Source of the DNA: Solibacillus silvestris
GTDB lineage: Bacteria > Bacillota > Bacilli > Bacillales_A > Planococcaceae
DNA length: 64,000 nucleotides
Assembly (NCBI GenBank): GCA_001586195.1
Contig: CP014609.1
Coordinates: 1,958,001 to 2,022,000 of the forward strand
Direction of reading: 5' to 3'
Shown here: positions 34,700-43,255 of the stretch, in pieces
How positions within the stretch are numbered: position 1 is the stretch's first letter
Layout of the letters: each line of letters starts with the position of its first letter
Made by a program: the position numbers and the translations under genes
Notes under the pieces: model-generated
Databases searched by the model: none
Told to the model about the DNA's origin: nothing
The model's input: only the letters and a program-made list of their open reading frames with translations

Positions 34700-35122
34700 T
34701 TATCTCATTTTCTCAGCTAACTCTAAAGTTATGCCTTCTGGTCCCTGAACAAAGCATAATTTATATATATTATTGTAGTTTTGGATTTCACTAATTACTT
34801 CCGCGCCTTTCTTTTTCAATTTAGCAACGACCGTTTCAATATCTTCAACGGCAAAGGCAATATGATTTTTTAAAGATTGCTGTATACTTTCTATCTCTGA
34901 GGCTGTATGAAACTTGACCAGCTCCAAATTTGCCTGGCCATCCGACATCCCTAAAAGGACAATGGTTGCTTTCACATCAGTAAACCCGATAATCCGCTCT
35001 GCCCATTTCCCATCCACTTCCCCTTCACCAAGTACTTCCAACCCAAATTCAATGAAAAACTCTTTAACCGCCGTAAGATCGTTTACTATGATACCTACAT
35101 GATCTATTCTATGAATTGCCAA
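34700..35122 (-). CDS. VOC family (glyoxalase fold) protein
   Basis: About 140 residues with two beta-alpha-beta-beta-beta repeats. The metal-ligand pattern is clear: IHRIDHVGIIV (His), ANLELVKF (Glu), NHIAFAVED (His) and ITLELAE (Glu). This suits glyoxalase I or methylmalonyl-CoA epimerase type enzymes. TTG at 35122 has GGGAGGG six bases upstream. The frame is open 64 codons further, but those lie over the neighbouring gene and spacer and read as non-coding. Confidence 0.82.
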   Translation of the reverse strand: MAIHRIDHVGIIVNDLTAVKEFFIEFGLEVLGEGEVDGKWAERIIGFTDVKATIVLLGMSDGQANLELVKFHTASEIESIQQSLKNHIAFAVEDIETVVAKLKKKGAEVISEIQNYNNIYKLCFVQGPEGITLELAEKMR

Positions 35123-35180
35123 ATTTAGCCCTCCCTTGGTCCTGTAACTTTCTATCTTATTAATTCTGCTTAATCTTACT

Positions 35181-35657
35181 CTATTTGCTTTTATCTTTCT
35201 TATCATGCCAAGATGTCGCTGGTCTTGAAACAGGGTATCCATTTTTCTCCCGATATTGTTTCCGTTCATCCGTAAAATGCCACCAATTTTTTTCGCTGCC
35301 TGAATGGTTAGCATGATGTACGATACATCTTAACGAATCCTCTACACACGGGTCTTCCCAATAACCGAAGTGTTCCTCCAATCGATTAGTTAATTCAGCA
35401 CCATTTTCGTTTTTCAATTCCTCTAAAGAATAAAAACCTAATTCAGTAACCCATTGAGCCAACTTTGGCCCAATAGAAGGAATTGCCTGGAATTGAGCTA
35501 GTCCACGGAGGTACTTAGCACGGTCGGAAGTTGATTGTAGACATTCAGTTAATTGTGTTATGTCCAAAAGTGCGATTTCATTTAATTTCACTTTGCACTT
35601 TCTTAAATTGATTCTTTCTTCAGATGTTAAAGGAAGCTTTGGAGAGGACTTTTTCAT
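35181..35657 (-). CDS. Helix-hairpin-helix (Cdd1/pathogenicity-locus family) protein
   Basis: A 158-residue protein with a helix-hairpin-helix-type segment IPSIGPKLAQWVTELG (about 60-75) and the family block EDPCVEDSLRCIVHHAN followed by WWHFTDERKQYREKNGYP. That pair of blocks is typical of the small Cdd1-like family. It may bind DNA, but this is inferred from the HhH segment only. ATG with a weak upstream site. Confidence 0.8.
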   Translation of the reverse strand: MKKSSPKLPLTSEERINLRKCKVKLNEIALLDITQLTECLQSTSDRAKYLRGLAQFQAIPSIGPKLAQWVTELGFYSLEELKNENGAELTNRLEEHFGYWEDPCVEDSLRCIVHHANHSGSEKNWWHFTDERKQYREKNGYPVSRPATSWHDKKDKSK

Positions 35658-35744
35658 CTATATTCACCTAACTTATACTTAATTTATATTTCAATTAGTT
35701 ATTTACTTACTTCTACAATATAAAACAATGGCAAGGCGAACTAC

Positions 35745-36518
35745 TTATTTAATTCCGACTACACGAATCCTTTTATAATCTGCCACCCAAATGCCTTCAT
35801 GATATAAAACGTCTTTTAAATTTATTTCCACTTTAGCGATTATTTGATCTTTTATTTTTTCAGGTATGCCATCAAATAAAATACTGCCAAACATGTCAAT
35901 CCAATTTCTCAAACCATTTTCACCATCTAAAGGCGTTGGTCGATCATATAGTTGAGCAAAAGTCACGTGGAATCCTGCCTCTTCCATCAATTTCGAGTAC
36001 TCCGCAATACTTGGATAATACCAGGGGAACTGTGCTTTTTTAAATTCAAAGCCTTCATTTTTTATTTGTTTAATAATTTCATCTGTAATCGATTGCACAT
36101 TGCCTTTCCCTCCAAATTCAGCAACCATTCTACCGCCGTGTTTTAAGCTTTGGTAAATACATTGCACAGCTCCTTTCGGCGAGTGCACCCAATGGAGGGT
36201 TGCGTTAGAAAATACCGCATTAAATTCATTTTGATAGGTTAATTTTGTAGCATCTCGAACGGTAAATGGTATGTGCGGGTATTTACTAGACGCTAGTTTC
36301 ACCATATTTTCAGATTTGTCGATACCTACTACTTCCACGCCATACTCAAATAAAGTATTTGCTAAATCCCCTGTTCCACAACCAAGATCCAGTATTCGTT
36401 CTCCTTCCTTTGGAGCTAACAATTCCACCAAACTATTGCCATATTTTGAAACAAACGAGTGCTTACCATCGTATAAACTAGCATTCCATTGATGTTCTGT
36501 AACTTTTGAAGTACCCAT
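35745..36518 (-). CDS. Class I SAM-dependent methyltransferase
   Basis: About 257 residues with SAM motif I ILDLGCGTGDLANTL (about 41-55), motif II VVGIDKSENMV and a post-I FSNATLHWVHSP. It resembles trans-aconitate/small-molecule methyltransferases (Tam-like) of about 250 residues. The substrate is unknown. The ATG at 36518 has only weak purine support, so the start is uncertain by three codons. Confidence 0.85.
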   Translation of the reverse strand: MGTSKVTEHQWNASLYDGKHSFVSKYGNSLVELLAPKEGERILDLGCGTGDLANTLFEYGVEVVGIDKSENMVKLASSKYPHIPFTVRDATKLTYQNEFNAVFSNATLHWVHSPKGAVQCIYQSLKHGGRMVAEFGGKGNVQSITDEIIKQIKNEGFEFKKAQFPWYYPSIAEYSKLMEEAGFHVTFAQLYDRPTPLDGENGLRNWIDMFGSILFDGIPEKIKDQIIAKVEINLKDVLYHEGIWVADYKRIRVVGIK

Positions 36519-36597
36519 ATTATTCACTCAATTCTGTATAAATTTGTTAGTTCCATTATAATGGAAAATTCTGATATTGATAACCGAAAATAAAAAG

Positions 36598-36626
36598 AGG
36601 ATTTCACATTACATTGAAATCCCCCC
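36598..36626 (-). terminator. Terminator after the GNAT gene at 36631
   Basis: Minus-strand GGATTTCA and TGAAATCC form an eight-base stem, then CTTTTTATT. It sits just beyond the GNAT stop. Confidence 0.75.
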
Positions 36627-36630
36627 ATAA

Positions 36631-37128
36631 TTAATCCATATTCTCTTGCAGTTTGACCATGTTATACCAGCTAACACCGCCATGCTGTGATTCAGAAATA
36701 CCATGGTTTACAAAGCCGAGTTTTTCATAAAAAGAAACCAATTCCTGTTTACATGTTAACGTAATTCCTTGTCGTTCATACTCTTTTACCAACTGCTCCA
36801 TTTTATTGATTAAGATTCGAGCGATACCTAGATTCCTCGCCTTTTTAGAAACAGCTACTCCTAATATACTTTGGTATCCGCCTTTTTTAGGATTTTCTTT
36901 TATTTCTTCAAAAAGGTCATCCGTTATGTATAATAGAGGAATTACTGGACCGTTAATATAACCAACAATCACTCCATCTTTTTCAGCGACAATAAACGTA
37001 TCCGTGATCAACTTAATTCTTTCCAGAAATGCTTCCCTTGTTGCAGCCTCTTCATTTGTAAAGCCTTCATTTTCAATGACTACCAGCTCTTCTAAATCTG
37101 ACTTTTGCACATTTCTTAATGTAATCAT
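36631..37128 (-). CDS. GNAT N-acetyltransferase
   Basis: A 165-residue GNAT protein with LGVAVSKKARNLGIARILI (R-x-x-G-x-A loop) and LVSFYEKLGFVNHG near the C-terminus, similar to arylalkylamine N-acetyltransferase-like families of about this size. The N-terminus MITLRNVQKSDLEELVVIE fits. Acceptor unknown. ATG with GGAG 11 bases upstream. It is one of six acetyltransferase genes in this window. Confidence 0.87.
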   Translation of the reverse strand: MITLRNVQKSDLEELVVIENEGFTNEEAATREAFLERIKLITDTFIVAEKDGVIVGYINGPVIPLLYITDDLFEEIKENPKKGGYQSILGVAVSKKARNLGIARILINKMEQLVKEYERQGITLTCKQELVSFYEKLGFVNHGISESQHGGVSWYNMVKLQENMD

Positions 37129-37155
37129 GTTATTCTCAACTCCTTGATAGATCCA

Positions 37156-37356
37156 TTACTTGTTATTTAATTTTCTTTCAAGTTCCTCAACTCGTTTTTC
37201 TAATGTATACAACTGGATTTTTAATGCTGCATCACTTCTGTTTGTTGACCTTAATGTAGATTTAAATAATATATTAAATCCCCAATAGGCGATTAAAAGG
37301 CAAATCACGATTATAAATAACCCAATTAAAAACCCAATTAAATTTTCTAAAATAAT
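37156..37356 (-). CDS. Membrane/coiled-coil protein with apparent ATT start
   Basis: A 66-residue coding frame with one transmembrane segment (about 5-27) and a charged coiled-coil tail (LEKRVEELERKLNNK). It has no in-frame ATG, GTG or TTG before the membrane segment. GGGGGTGA (37368-37361) lies four bases before ATT at 37356 and seven before a second ATT. The upstream in-frame stop TAG rules out a longer start. It is either a genuine AUU start or a mutated start codon. Confidence 0.5.
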   Translation of the reverse strand: MILENLIGFLIGLFIIVICLLIAYWGFNILFKSTLRSTNRSDAALKIQLYTLEKRVEELERKLNNK

Positions 37357-37394
37357 CTGTTCACCCCCATAATCTCCTTGATGCCCAATCTATA

Positions 37395-37622
37395 TTATTC
37401 CGACCAATCTCCGTACTGAATCACTTTAATTGATTCGTCATCTTTCAGCATTTGTTTAAGTAAATAGGTATGTCCGCCACCGTATAAAATAACAGCCCGT
37501 TTTGATTCAGGAAGAGTTGATTTTTTAATATTACGAGCGATTCTTAAATTTCGGTAATACCAATATTTCGAAACCCACTCAAAAGCAATTTCATCATTCG
37601 TACCAACTAACAAAATTTCCAT
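37395..37622 (-). CDS. Possible C-terminal fragment, DUF5694-like
   Basis: A 75-residue protein whose second half (WVSKYWYYRNLRIARNI, then RAVILYGGGHTYLLKQMLKDD) resembles the C-terminal part of DUF5694 proteins, which I recall as roughly three times longer. The N-terminal part that would carry the rest of the domain is missing. ATG with AAGGGGC six bases upstream, so it may still be translated. It could be a gene remnant or a stand-alone module. Confidence 0.45.
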   Translation of the reverse strand: MEILLVGTNDEIAFEWVSKYWYYRNLRIARNIKKSTLPESKRAVILYGGGHTYLLKQMLKDDESIKVIQYGDWSE

Positions 37623-37662
37623 ACTAAAGCCCCTTTTTATTAAACGTTTATATAATTACAGA

Positions 37663-37986
37663 CTATCCTTTCATAATAGAAGATTTCTTTCTATTAATCT
37701 GCCTACTTAATAAAAGTAATATTAGATTATATGTGGTGAAACCAACGATTAGAAAAATGGCCTCTTTCGTCAAACTAATCGGTTCATATCCACTGTGAGT
37801 ATTAATATGATTTTCTAATCCTTTATACATAAACCAAATAGTTAAAGATATTAATCCATATAATACGATTAAGAAAACATAGTGACCGTAAAAAATAATT
37901 TTGTTATTGGAAGAACTTAATCGTGCGGTGTATAAAAAAAGACCTCCATAAACAAGCATCATGATAATGATTTCAGAGACCGCCAT
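37663..37986 (-). CDS. Three-helix membrane protein
   Basis: A 107-residue protein with three transmembrane segments (about 4-20, 30-53, 74-93) and a basic C-terminus. No family is recognised. Its ATG has GGGAGGG just upstream and lies within the 3' end of the SRPBCC gene (28-base overlap), so the two are probably translated together. Confidence 0.6.
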   Translation of the reverse strand: MAVSEIIIMMLVYGGLFLYTARLSSSNNKIIFYGHYVFLIVLYGLISLTIWFMYKGLENHINTHSGYEPISLTKEAIFLIVGFTTYNLILLLLSRQINRKKSSIMKG

Positions 37987-38447
37987 TTATGCCCTCCCTT
38001 AATCTCTGCAAGCTTTTTTAATTCTTTTGCTCGATTAATAATGAAGCTTTCCATATATCTGTACAAAAACAATTTGTCAGCAATTATGCCTAATGGACCA
38101 AATGGCGAATTATATTCAAATATATCAATCATTAAAGTTCCGTCTTTTACTTCTACAAATCGGTGTGTATGGGTGAATGATTTAAAGGCACCTTCTACCA
38201 TTATGTCTATAAACTCTGCAGGTTGTTGCATGTAGATTACTTTTGCTGTTAGTTTTTGTCTGATGCCAAAGTGAGTAGCTTCCCAAGTAACGGAGTCCCC
38301 TTCTTTTAATAAGCCATGTGTAACCCCTCCTACCGCTTTTTCCTTCGTCTTAGCAGTAGTCATTAAATGAGTATCTACGTTTCTGGCAAGATCGAAACAA
38401 ATTTCTATAGGTGCTTTTACAAACTGCTTGTATATAATAATTGGCAT
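37959..38447 (-). CDS. SRPBCC (START-like) family protein
   Basis: A 162-residue protein with the helix-grip pattern of the SRPBCC superfamily: KAPIEICFDLARNVDTH at the N-terminus, central strands VTWEATHFGIRQKLTAKV, and a C-terminal amphipathic helix. Such proteins bind hydrophobic ligands or act as cyclases. ATG with AGGGGAG five bases upstream. It overlaps the membrane-protein gene downstream. Confidence 0.8.
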   Translation of the reverse strand: MPIIIYKQFVKAPIEICFDLARNVDTHLMTTAKTKEKAVGGVTHGLLKEGDSVTWEATHFGIRQKLTAKVIYMQQPAEFIDIMVEGAFKSFTHTHRFVEVKDGTLMIDIFEYNSPFGPLGIIADKLFLYRYMESFIINRAKELKKLAEIKGGHKWRSLKSLS

Positions 38448-38529
38448 TTAAACTCCCCTTACTTAAACTAATAATTAATCTACTCATCTATTCATTAACC
38501 CGATTCACGTTCCGATCCTAACCTTTAAA

Positions 38530-38985
38530 TTATTGAACAACAATATTTCCAACAAATTGAGCAGTTCCTTTATCTGTTTCAATGTCGACAATGAGTATAT
38601 ACTTACCTTTTTCTTTAGGTACATTAAAGGTTTGATTTACTATAAAATATTCTAACTCAATTTTGTTTTCATTTTGCATAACTGAAACCTTTATTTTATT
38701 CGGATCAAAAGTTCCATTTTCCATATTTAAAGTAACTAATTCCCTAGGTTTAAAGTAAATATTATTTTGCATGTCCGCTAATGCTTGAATATCTTCGGTT
38801 TCTTTGTTGTATTTATCATCATACTCCCAATCGATGTTTGCTTCAGCTAACGTTTCTTGAAAATCATCTCCATCAGGAGTAAAAACCATAACTGTTGGTG
38901 GTGAAAAATCATAATTTTCTCCAATACACCCTGCCAATAAAAACATAGAAAGAAAACCAATAGCAATGCTTAAATATCTATTCAC
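38530..38985 (-). CDS. Lipoprotein of unknown function
   Basis: A 151-residue lipoprotein with signal peptide and lipobox FLLAGC. The mature part looks beta-rich and ends with KGKYILIVDIETDKGTAQFVGNIVVQ, an Ig-like C-terminal pattern. GTG at 38985 is preceded by GGGGGTG; an earlier open frame lacks a site. I recognise no specific family. Confidence 0.65.
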   Translation of the reverse strand: MNRYLSIAIGFLSMFLLAGCIGENYDFSPPTVMVFTPDGDDFQETLAEANIDWEYDDKYNKETEDIQALADMQNNIYFKPRELVTLNMENGTFDPNKIKVSVMQNENKIELEYFIVNQTFNVPKEKGKYILIVDIETDKGTAQFVGNIVVQ

Positions 38986-39058
38986 ATATACACCCCCGTT
39001 TCGTACAATACATAAGAAAGCTTCAAGAATCAAAAAGTAATCATTTAATTCACGACTT

Positions 39059-39262
39059 TTATTTCTTACTATATTTATCCACAGTAATTTGAATGATATA
39101 AAGAATCAACAGGCCGATTGTCGTCCAGAATGAAAAGAATAGGGCATCCCGCCACTCAGATTCCTGGAATGCTTCGTAATTAATATATAATCGTATCAAA
39201 AATGACAGAATAAATATGATAAGCAGAAAAATGAATATCCTTTTGTGTTTAATATTTTTCAT
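39059..39262 (-). CDS. Two-helix membrane protein
   Basis: About 67 residues with two transmembrane segments (roughly 8-24 and 40-60). The start is uncertain: ATG at 39262 has a purine-rich stretch too close, and TTG at 39286 has none. No family recognised. It precedes a GNAT gene in transcription order. Confidence 0.5.
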   Translation of the reverse strand: MKNIKHKRIFIFLLIIFILSFLIRLYINYEAFQESEWRDALFFSFWTTIGLLILYIIQITVDKYSKK

Positions 39263-39291
39263 CCTCTCCCTAGCTGCAAACTTCAATCAGA

Positions 39292-39741
39292 TTATAATTC
39301 TTTCTCAAAATAGGTTAAGGATAAATGTTCATTTAGTTTGATTTCCTTCGTAATCTGAAACCCATTCTTCTTATAAAAAGTAACTGCTGGCGTATTTTTG
39401 GATCCAGTTGCTACTATGAATGTTTTTTTATTGTACTTACCTTCAATAAAAGTTAACAGTTTCTGTGCGATTCCTTTACGGAAATGGTCCGGATGAACGA
39501 TTAATCTATGTATGTCTACTTCATTATCGATAACTTTCACCGATATGGCCGCGCATAGTTCTTCTTTTATATAGTAGCCAAAGAAAGTTTCTCCGCATTG
39601 TTTTAAAGTATTTACTGTATCTTTCAATGGTGGGATATCATCATAACCGATAATTTCTGCTTCTACTTTATAAGATGGTATTTGAATCATTAATAGATCT
39701 TTCGCATTTTTTGTATTTCGAATGTCAAACTTCTTTATCAT
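39292..39741 (-). CDS. GNAT N-acetyltransferase
   Basis: About 149 residues with HRLIVHPDHFRKGIAQKLL (the R-x-x-G-x-A acetyl-CoA loop) and TPAVTFYKKNGFQ, typical of small GNAT enzymes. ATG at 39741 has GAGAGGCGG four bases upstream; the frame is open a further 38 codons without a site. Acceptor unknown. It lies in a run of small minus-strand genes that look like independent accessory functions. Confidence 0.85.
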   Translation of the reverse strand: MIKKFDIRNTKNAKDLLMIQIPSYKVEAEIIGYDDIPPLKDTVNTLKQCGETFFGYYIKEELCAAISVKVIDNEVDIHRLIVHPDHFRKGIAQKLLTFIEGKYNKKTFIVATGSKNTPAVTFYKKNGFQITKEIKLNEHLSLTYFEKEL

Positions 39742-39873
39742 GGAACCGCCTCTCTCAACCATTTTAAACTTCCCCCTATTTTTCCAATATATAATATTTC
39801 TAGTTACTTTCCCAAGAATACAAGCAATCGTTAACTCTTCTGTAAAATCACGCACAGTAAGTCTAAATAATAC

Positions 39874-40218
39874 TTAAAATACAAAAAATAAGATATATGA
39901 AACTCCAATGGTTAATAGAATAAGTGAAACCAAATATTCTTTTGTATCCCTCAAATACACCCAATCCAAATAGAAATGAAAGCCAAAAGTAATCGTATAA
40001 AAATATAACCAAAACCACTTCATGGCGTTATCATCCATAATATCTATAAAATAGAAACAACTGAAAGCAATGATTAGAATTGTGACAAACCCTATTCTTT
40101 GTATATTTTTGCCACTCGTCTCTGAAACTTTTCCTCTCTCTTTCCCTACAATTAATCTGCCAATAATGAAATTAAGTATACTTAGGATTAACGCTAAAAT
40201 AGATACTGAAACCTGCAC
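39874..40218 (-). CDS. Small membrane protein, DUF4181-like
   Basis: A 114-residue protein with four hydrophobic segments (about 3-22, 42-61, 67-85, 95-113). Part of the sequence (GKNIQRIGFVTILIIAFSCFYF) resembles the DUF4181-like protein at 627. GTG start with GGGGGG six bases upstream. Function unknown. Confidence 0.55.
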   Translation of the reverse strand: MQVSVSILALILSILNFIIGRLIVGKERGKVSETSGKNIQRIGFVTILIIAFSCFYFIDIMDDNAMKWFWLYFYTITFGFHFYLDWVYLRDTKEYLVSLILLTIGVSYILFFVF

Positions 40219-40286
40219 TCATATCCCCCCAGTCAACCTAAAATTAAACATGACAGAACTAATTATGGGAAGTTAACTACAGGTTG

Positions 40287-40601
40287 TCATTTCCCCCAAG
40301 GCTGTTCGCCATATTTTTTTAGCATAACGACCTCACCATTATTATTTAATCTGTTATAAACATACTTAATCTTGTACTCATTAGTTTTATCTAACTCTAT
40401 CTTCTTATAGAATTCCCTCGATAACGATAATTCATAATCATCAATTAACAAATAAAGGTCACCATTTTTTTTAATAATATTTTGTTCTTCGAGTTGATAA
40501 TTACCATCAACAATTACATTAAGAACTGATGTAAAACCGAATATGTATAAAGCTCCAAAAGCAATTAAGATAGAGCTTATTAATAATTTACCTTTGTTCA
40601 T
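40287..40601 (-). CDS. Membrane-anchored protein of unknown function
   Basis: A 104-residue protein with an N-terminal anchor (about 6-26) and an extracellular part ending in MLKKYGEQPWGK. No family is recognised. ATG with GGGAGG upstream. The gap to the next upstream gene carries a hairpin repeat (40774-40799) that terminates that gene. Confidence 0.6.
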   Translation of the reverse strand: MNKGKLLISSILIAFGALYIFGFTSVLNVIVDGNYQLEEQNIIKKNGDLYLLIDDYELSLSREFYKKIELDKTNEYKIKYVYNRLNNNGEVVMLKKYGEQPWGK

Positions 40602-40773
40602 GGTAGCCGCCTCCCGTCTTAATCTTTTATACGATTTTACAAAAGCTAAAGTTTCAAAAATTCACCTTTACATTTGAACCTCAAGGGCTTCCTCTCATTC
40701 ATTGTTATTAGTAATTTCTCATTACTAAACGTAACAGAGTTTTAAGATAAAAGTTACTTTCACACTAATAATA

Positions 40774-40799
40774 GCGCTGATTCTAATTTAGAATCGCGC
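40774..40799. repeat. Dispersed hairpin repeat, copy 4
   Basis: GCGC-T-GATTCT, loop AATTT, AGAATC-GCGC, with the same bulge as copies 1, 2, 3 and 5. It lies 14 bases after the stop of the racemase-like gene. The following T run is weak (TATTATT). Confidence 0.8.
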
Positions 40800-40813
40800 T
40801 CGTATAGTGATTT

Positions 40814-41485
40814 TTAATGTAGTTTTTCTTCCAAATCTAATTCTTTAACAATAGAAGTTACAAATGTTCTTAACGGATTCGTGATTGATCTACCTGTCTT
40901 CGCTTCAACAAGCTGCGCTGCATCTACCATCGATAATTGAGCAACAGAAATTATTTTATCCTCGTAAATCAGTTGTTCTAACATCCTTGCTACTTCCTGA
41001 TCGTATTCTTTTTTACGTCCTTGCATGATTAAGTCAAACATGTTGTTTAGAACAACAACCTCGATGTTTAACGATTTTTGATAGGTATCAGCAAAAAGTC
41101 TAAGACGTTCCATTGTTCCTTCAACGGTTGCCGCATTGGTAAAAAGTAAAGTATGAGGTTGCTGAATATTGCAGATGAAATCAAAGAATGGTTCATCCAA
41201 TTTATAAATTGGTACTGAAATTGAAAGATGGTCTTCCTGTAAAATGGCAATATAATTTGTACAAGTAATTAAAATAGCATCAATATTCGATTGGGCAATC
41301 CATTCTATCTGCTCCTTCACTTTTTGCTGCGCATCTACTTCATTGAAATTCTGATCTGAGGTTAATCGAGCCATTAATCCTGGATCTACAAAATGAACTA
41401 ATTCAATATTAAATGGAGCAAGTGCATTTTCTATGTATTCAATATTTGTATAATGGGCGTGAAGACACCCTAATCTTTTTCTCAA
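40814..41485 (-). CDS. Aspartate/glutamate racemase superfamily-like protein
   Basis: About 223 residues with the racemase-like pattern: DAILITCTNY (about 70-80, with one catalytic-type cysteine) and a second block SVAQLSMVDAAQLV near the C-terminus. The second expected Cys position is not visible as a cysteine, so it may be a related single-Cys enzyme or a non-racemase member. TTG at 41485 has AGGTGG seven bases upstream. The substrate is unknown. Confidence 0.65.
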   Translation of the reverse strand: MRKRLGCLHAHYTNIEYIENALAPFNIELVHFVDPGLMARLTSDQNFNEVDAQQKVKEQIEWIAQSNIDAILITCTNYIAILQEDHLSISVPIYKLDEPFFDFICNIQQPHTLLFTNAATVEGTMERLRLFADTYQKSLNIEVVVLNNMFDLIMQGRKKEYDQEVARMLEQLIYEDKIISVAQLSMVDAAQLVEAKTGRSITNPLRTFVTSIVKELDLEEKLH

Positions 41486-41554
41486 ATTCATTCCACCTGT
41501 AATTTATTTCTAATTATTCTATCAGTTTTTGAATACGGATGTCTATTTAAATAA

Positions 41555-41588
41555 AAAACAAAATCAGCTTGAAAATACCAAGCTGATT
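41555..41588 (-). terminator. Terminator after the DUF3600 gene
   Basis: AATCAGCTTG and CAAGCTGATT form a perfect ten-base stem, then TTGTTTTTT. It ends the sigma/anti-sigma operon. Confidence 0.85.
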
Positions 41589-41595
41589 TACGCCA

Positions 41596-42282
41596 TTAAT
41601 TCCCTATTTGTTTTTCATTCACATAATCCAAAATGTCACGAGCCTTTAGAAATTCTTCTTGTGCATCAGCAGGGATCATCTCAATTTTTGGTGGTGAAGA
41701 GACACCTAATTGCGCCATAACTGTTTCATAGGTTAATAAAGCGAGAATATATTGCTCATATTCTTCAGCTGTTAAAATCTCTTTACTCGATGGTTGATTG
41801 TTTAACCTGTCAAAGTAAGGCTGAATTTCATATATGGCCGCTTTAATTTCCTCCAGTTTTTCTTCAGAAACCTTAGAATAATCGATATTACCGTTTTTAT
41901 CGCCAAATTCAAGCTTTGCATCTGTAATGACATAGAGTATTTCTTTGAACTGTTCAAATTGTTCATTTCCCAGGTCACCTTTTGCTTGGGATAATTTTGC
42001 ATCAAATAATAAATAACTTTTCATTGTGATATTTGCTATATGTTTTTTTACATTATCAAACGATCCATATAAATCATCTGCAAGTAACGATTGATACGCA
42101 AATGCCCCTGTTGGAACCATTAAACAGGCTGCCATAATCGTAATCGCTATACGTTTTTTCACAAAACGTTTCACTGTTCCCCCCATTTCTGACTTAGCTT
42201 CCTGAATACCTTTCTTACTCCTTTCATGAAGCTGAAATGGGATTTCAATATTCTCTATATCCTGTTTAAAATGATTCCCCAT
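41596..42282 (-). CDS. DUF3600-type putative anti-sigma factor
   Basis: A 228-residue protein with a cytoplasmic N-terminus, one transmembrane segment (about 45-63) and an extracytoplasmic DUF3600-like domain (about 70-220). Its start overlaps the end of the ECF sigma gene by 17 bases, the usual sigma/anti-sigma order. It most likely binds and silences that sigma factor and releases it on an envelope signal (family-based inference). ATG with AGGTAG six bases upstream. Confidence 0.78.
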   Translation of the reverse strand: MGNHFKQDIENIEIPFQLHERSKKGIQEAKSEMGGTVKRFVKKRIAITIMAACLMVPTGAFAYQSLLADDLYGSFDNVKKHIANITMKSYLLFDAKLSQAKGDLGNEQFEQFKEILYVITDAKLEFGDKNGNIDYSKVSEEKLEEIKAAIYEIQPYFDRLNNQPSSKEILTAEEYEQYILALLTYETVMAQLGVSSPPKIEMIPADAQEEFLKARDILDYVNEKQIGN

Positions 42283-42799
42283 AGTTCTCTACCTCCTTTA
42301 AATTTTGGCGAAGTTTATTTAGAGCACGATATAAAATGGACTTTGCTGTTCCAAGTGGGATTTCTAGGATATCTGATATTTCCTTTAACGTGCGGTCATT
42401 ATAATACTTTAGTAAAATCACGCTTTTCTCATCTTCATGCAAAGTATCCATTAGTTCTCGTAAAGATAAAGAAGTTGCAATATCTTCAACTTCCGCCCCT
42501 GTATGTACTTCAAACTGAGGAATTAGTTGAACCACTTTTTTATTTTTATTAATTACGGTCAAGGAACAATTGATCGTAATTTTCATAAGCCATGTCTTGA
42601 AATATTCTGGTTTATTTAAAGTGCTAATATTTTTGAATGACTGATAAGCTACTTCTTGTACGACGTCTAAAGCATCATTTTTATTTTTCACATAGACATA
42701 GGCCATTCGATAAATATCTGCTTCATATTTTTGGAAAAGCTCTAAATATGCTTTGTCATTTCCTTTCTGAGCTTTTTTTACTAAGCGTCCAATATTCAT
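42266..42799 (-). CDS. ECF RNA polymerase sigma factor
   Basis: About 177 residues with sigma-70 region 2 (VKNKNDALDVVQEVAYQSFKNI) and region 4 helix-turn-helix (LKEISDILEIPLGTAKSIL). No sigma 1.1 or region 3 is present, so it is an ECF-type factor. ATG at 42799 has GGGAGG upstream. It precedes and overlaps its likely anti-sigma partner. Targets unknown. Confidence 0.9.
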   Translation of the reverse strand: MNIGRLVKKAQKGNDKAYLELFQKYEADIYRMAYVYVKNKNDALDVVQEVAYQSFKNISTLNKPEYFKTWLMKITINCSLTVINKNKKVVQLIPQFEVHTGAEVEDIATSLSLRELMDTLHEDEKSVILLKYYNDRTLKEISDILEIPLGTAKSILYRALNKLRQNLKEVENYGESF

Positions 42800-42902
42800 C
42801 GCAATTCCTCCCTTCATTTTCGTTTTACATCTATTAGACATACGAGAAGAACATTTGGCTTTAAATTTTAAAATTAATTTTTCTCATCATTGGCATTATT
42901 CA

Positions 42903-42936
42903 TAAAAAAACGCTTCCCTTATTACGGAAAGCGCAT
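42903..42936 (-). terminator. Terminator after the DUF3923-like gene
   Basis: Minus-strand CGCTTTCC and GGGAAGCG form a stem followed by TTTTTTT. Confidence 0.75.
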
Positions 42937-42952
42937 TAAATTTTATAAGCTA

Positions 42953-43165
42953 TTAACTTTTTGGTTTCTTTAAAAAAAATAAAAATATAAGTTGGATGAT
43001 GGCAACTAAAATAAATACTACACCTAACAGTGCTAAAGAAAGCCATCTTAGCTCTGGTGTTTGAACTGCACCAGCACCATCTACTTCTCTTAAATAAATA
43101 AATGTAGCTAACCCGCCAAATAAGACAATCCAAAACACATTAATCGCCCACCATATTTTTTTCAT
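42953..43165 (-). CDS. Small membrane protein, DUF3923-like
   Basis: A 70-residue, two-helix protein (about 5-22 and 43-65). The middle loop YLREVDGAGAVQTPELRWLS is the signature of the DUF3923 family as I recall it. Function unknown. ATG with GGAGG upstream, and its own terminator, so it is likely transcribed alone. Confidence 0.65.
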   Translation of the reverse strand: MKKIWWAINVFWIVLFGGLATFIYLREVDGAGAVQTPELRWLSLALLGVVFILVAIIQLIFLFFLKKPKS

Positions 43166-43255
43166 TCAGTTCCCTCCATAAATAAACCTACGAAAGGAAA
43201 TCAAATAAGTTTCATAAATTTTACATACAAAAAATTAGTTTCCATTTTATTTCTT

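Noticed and set aside
35123-35314. 64-residue N-terminal extension of the VOC protein
   Set aside because: It reads as spacer and shadow of the neighbouring gene. The TTG at 35122 has a strong ribosome binding site and fits the family length.
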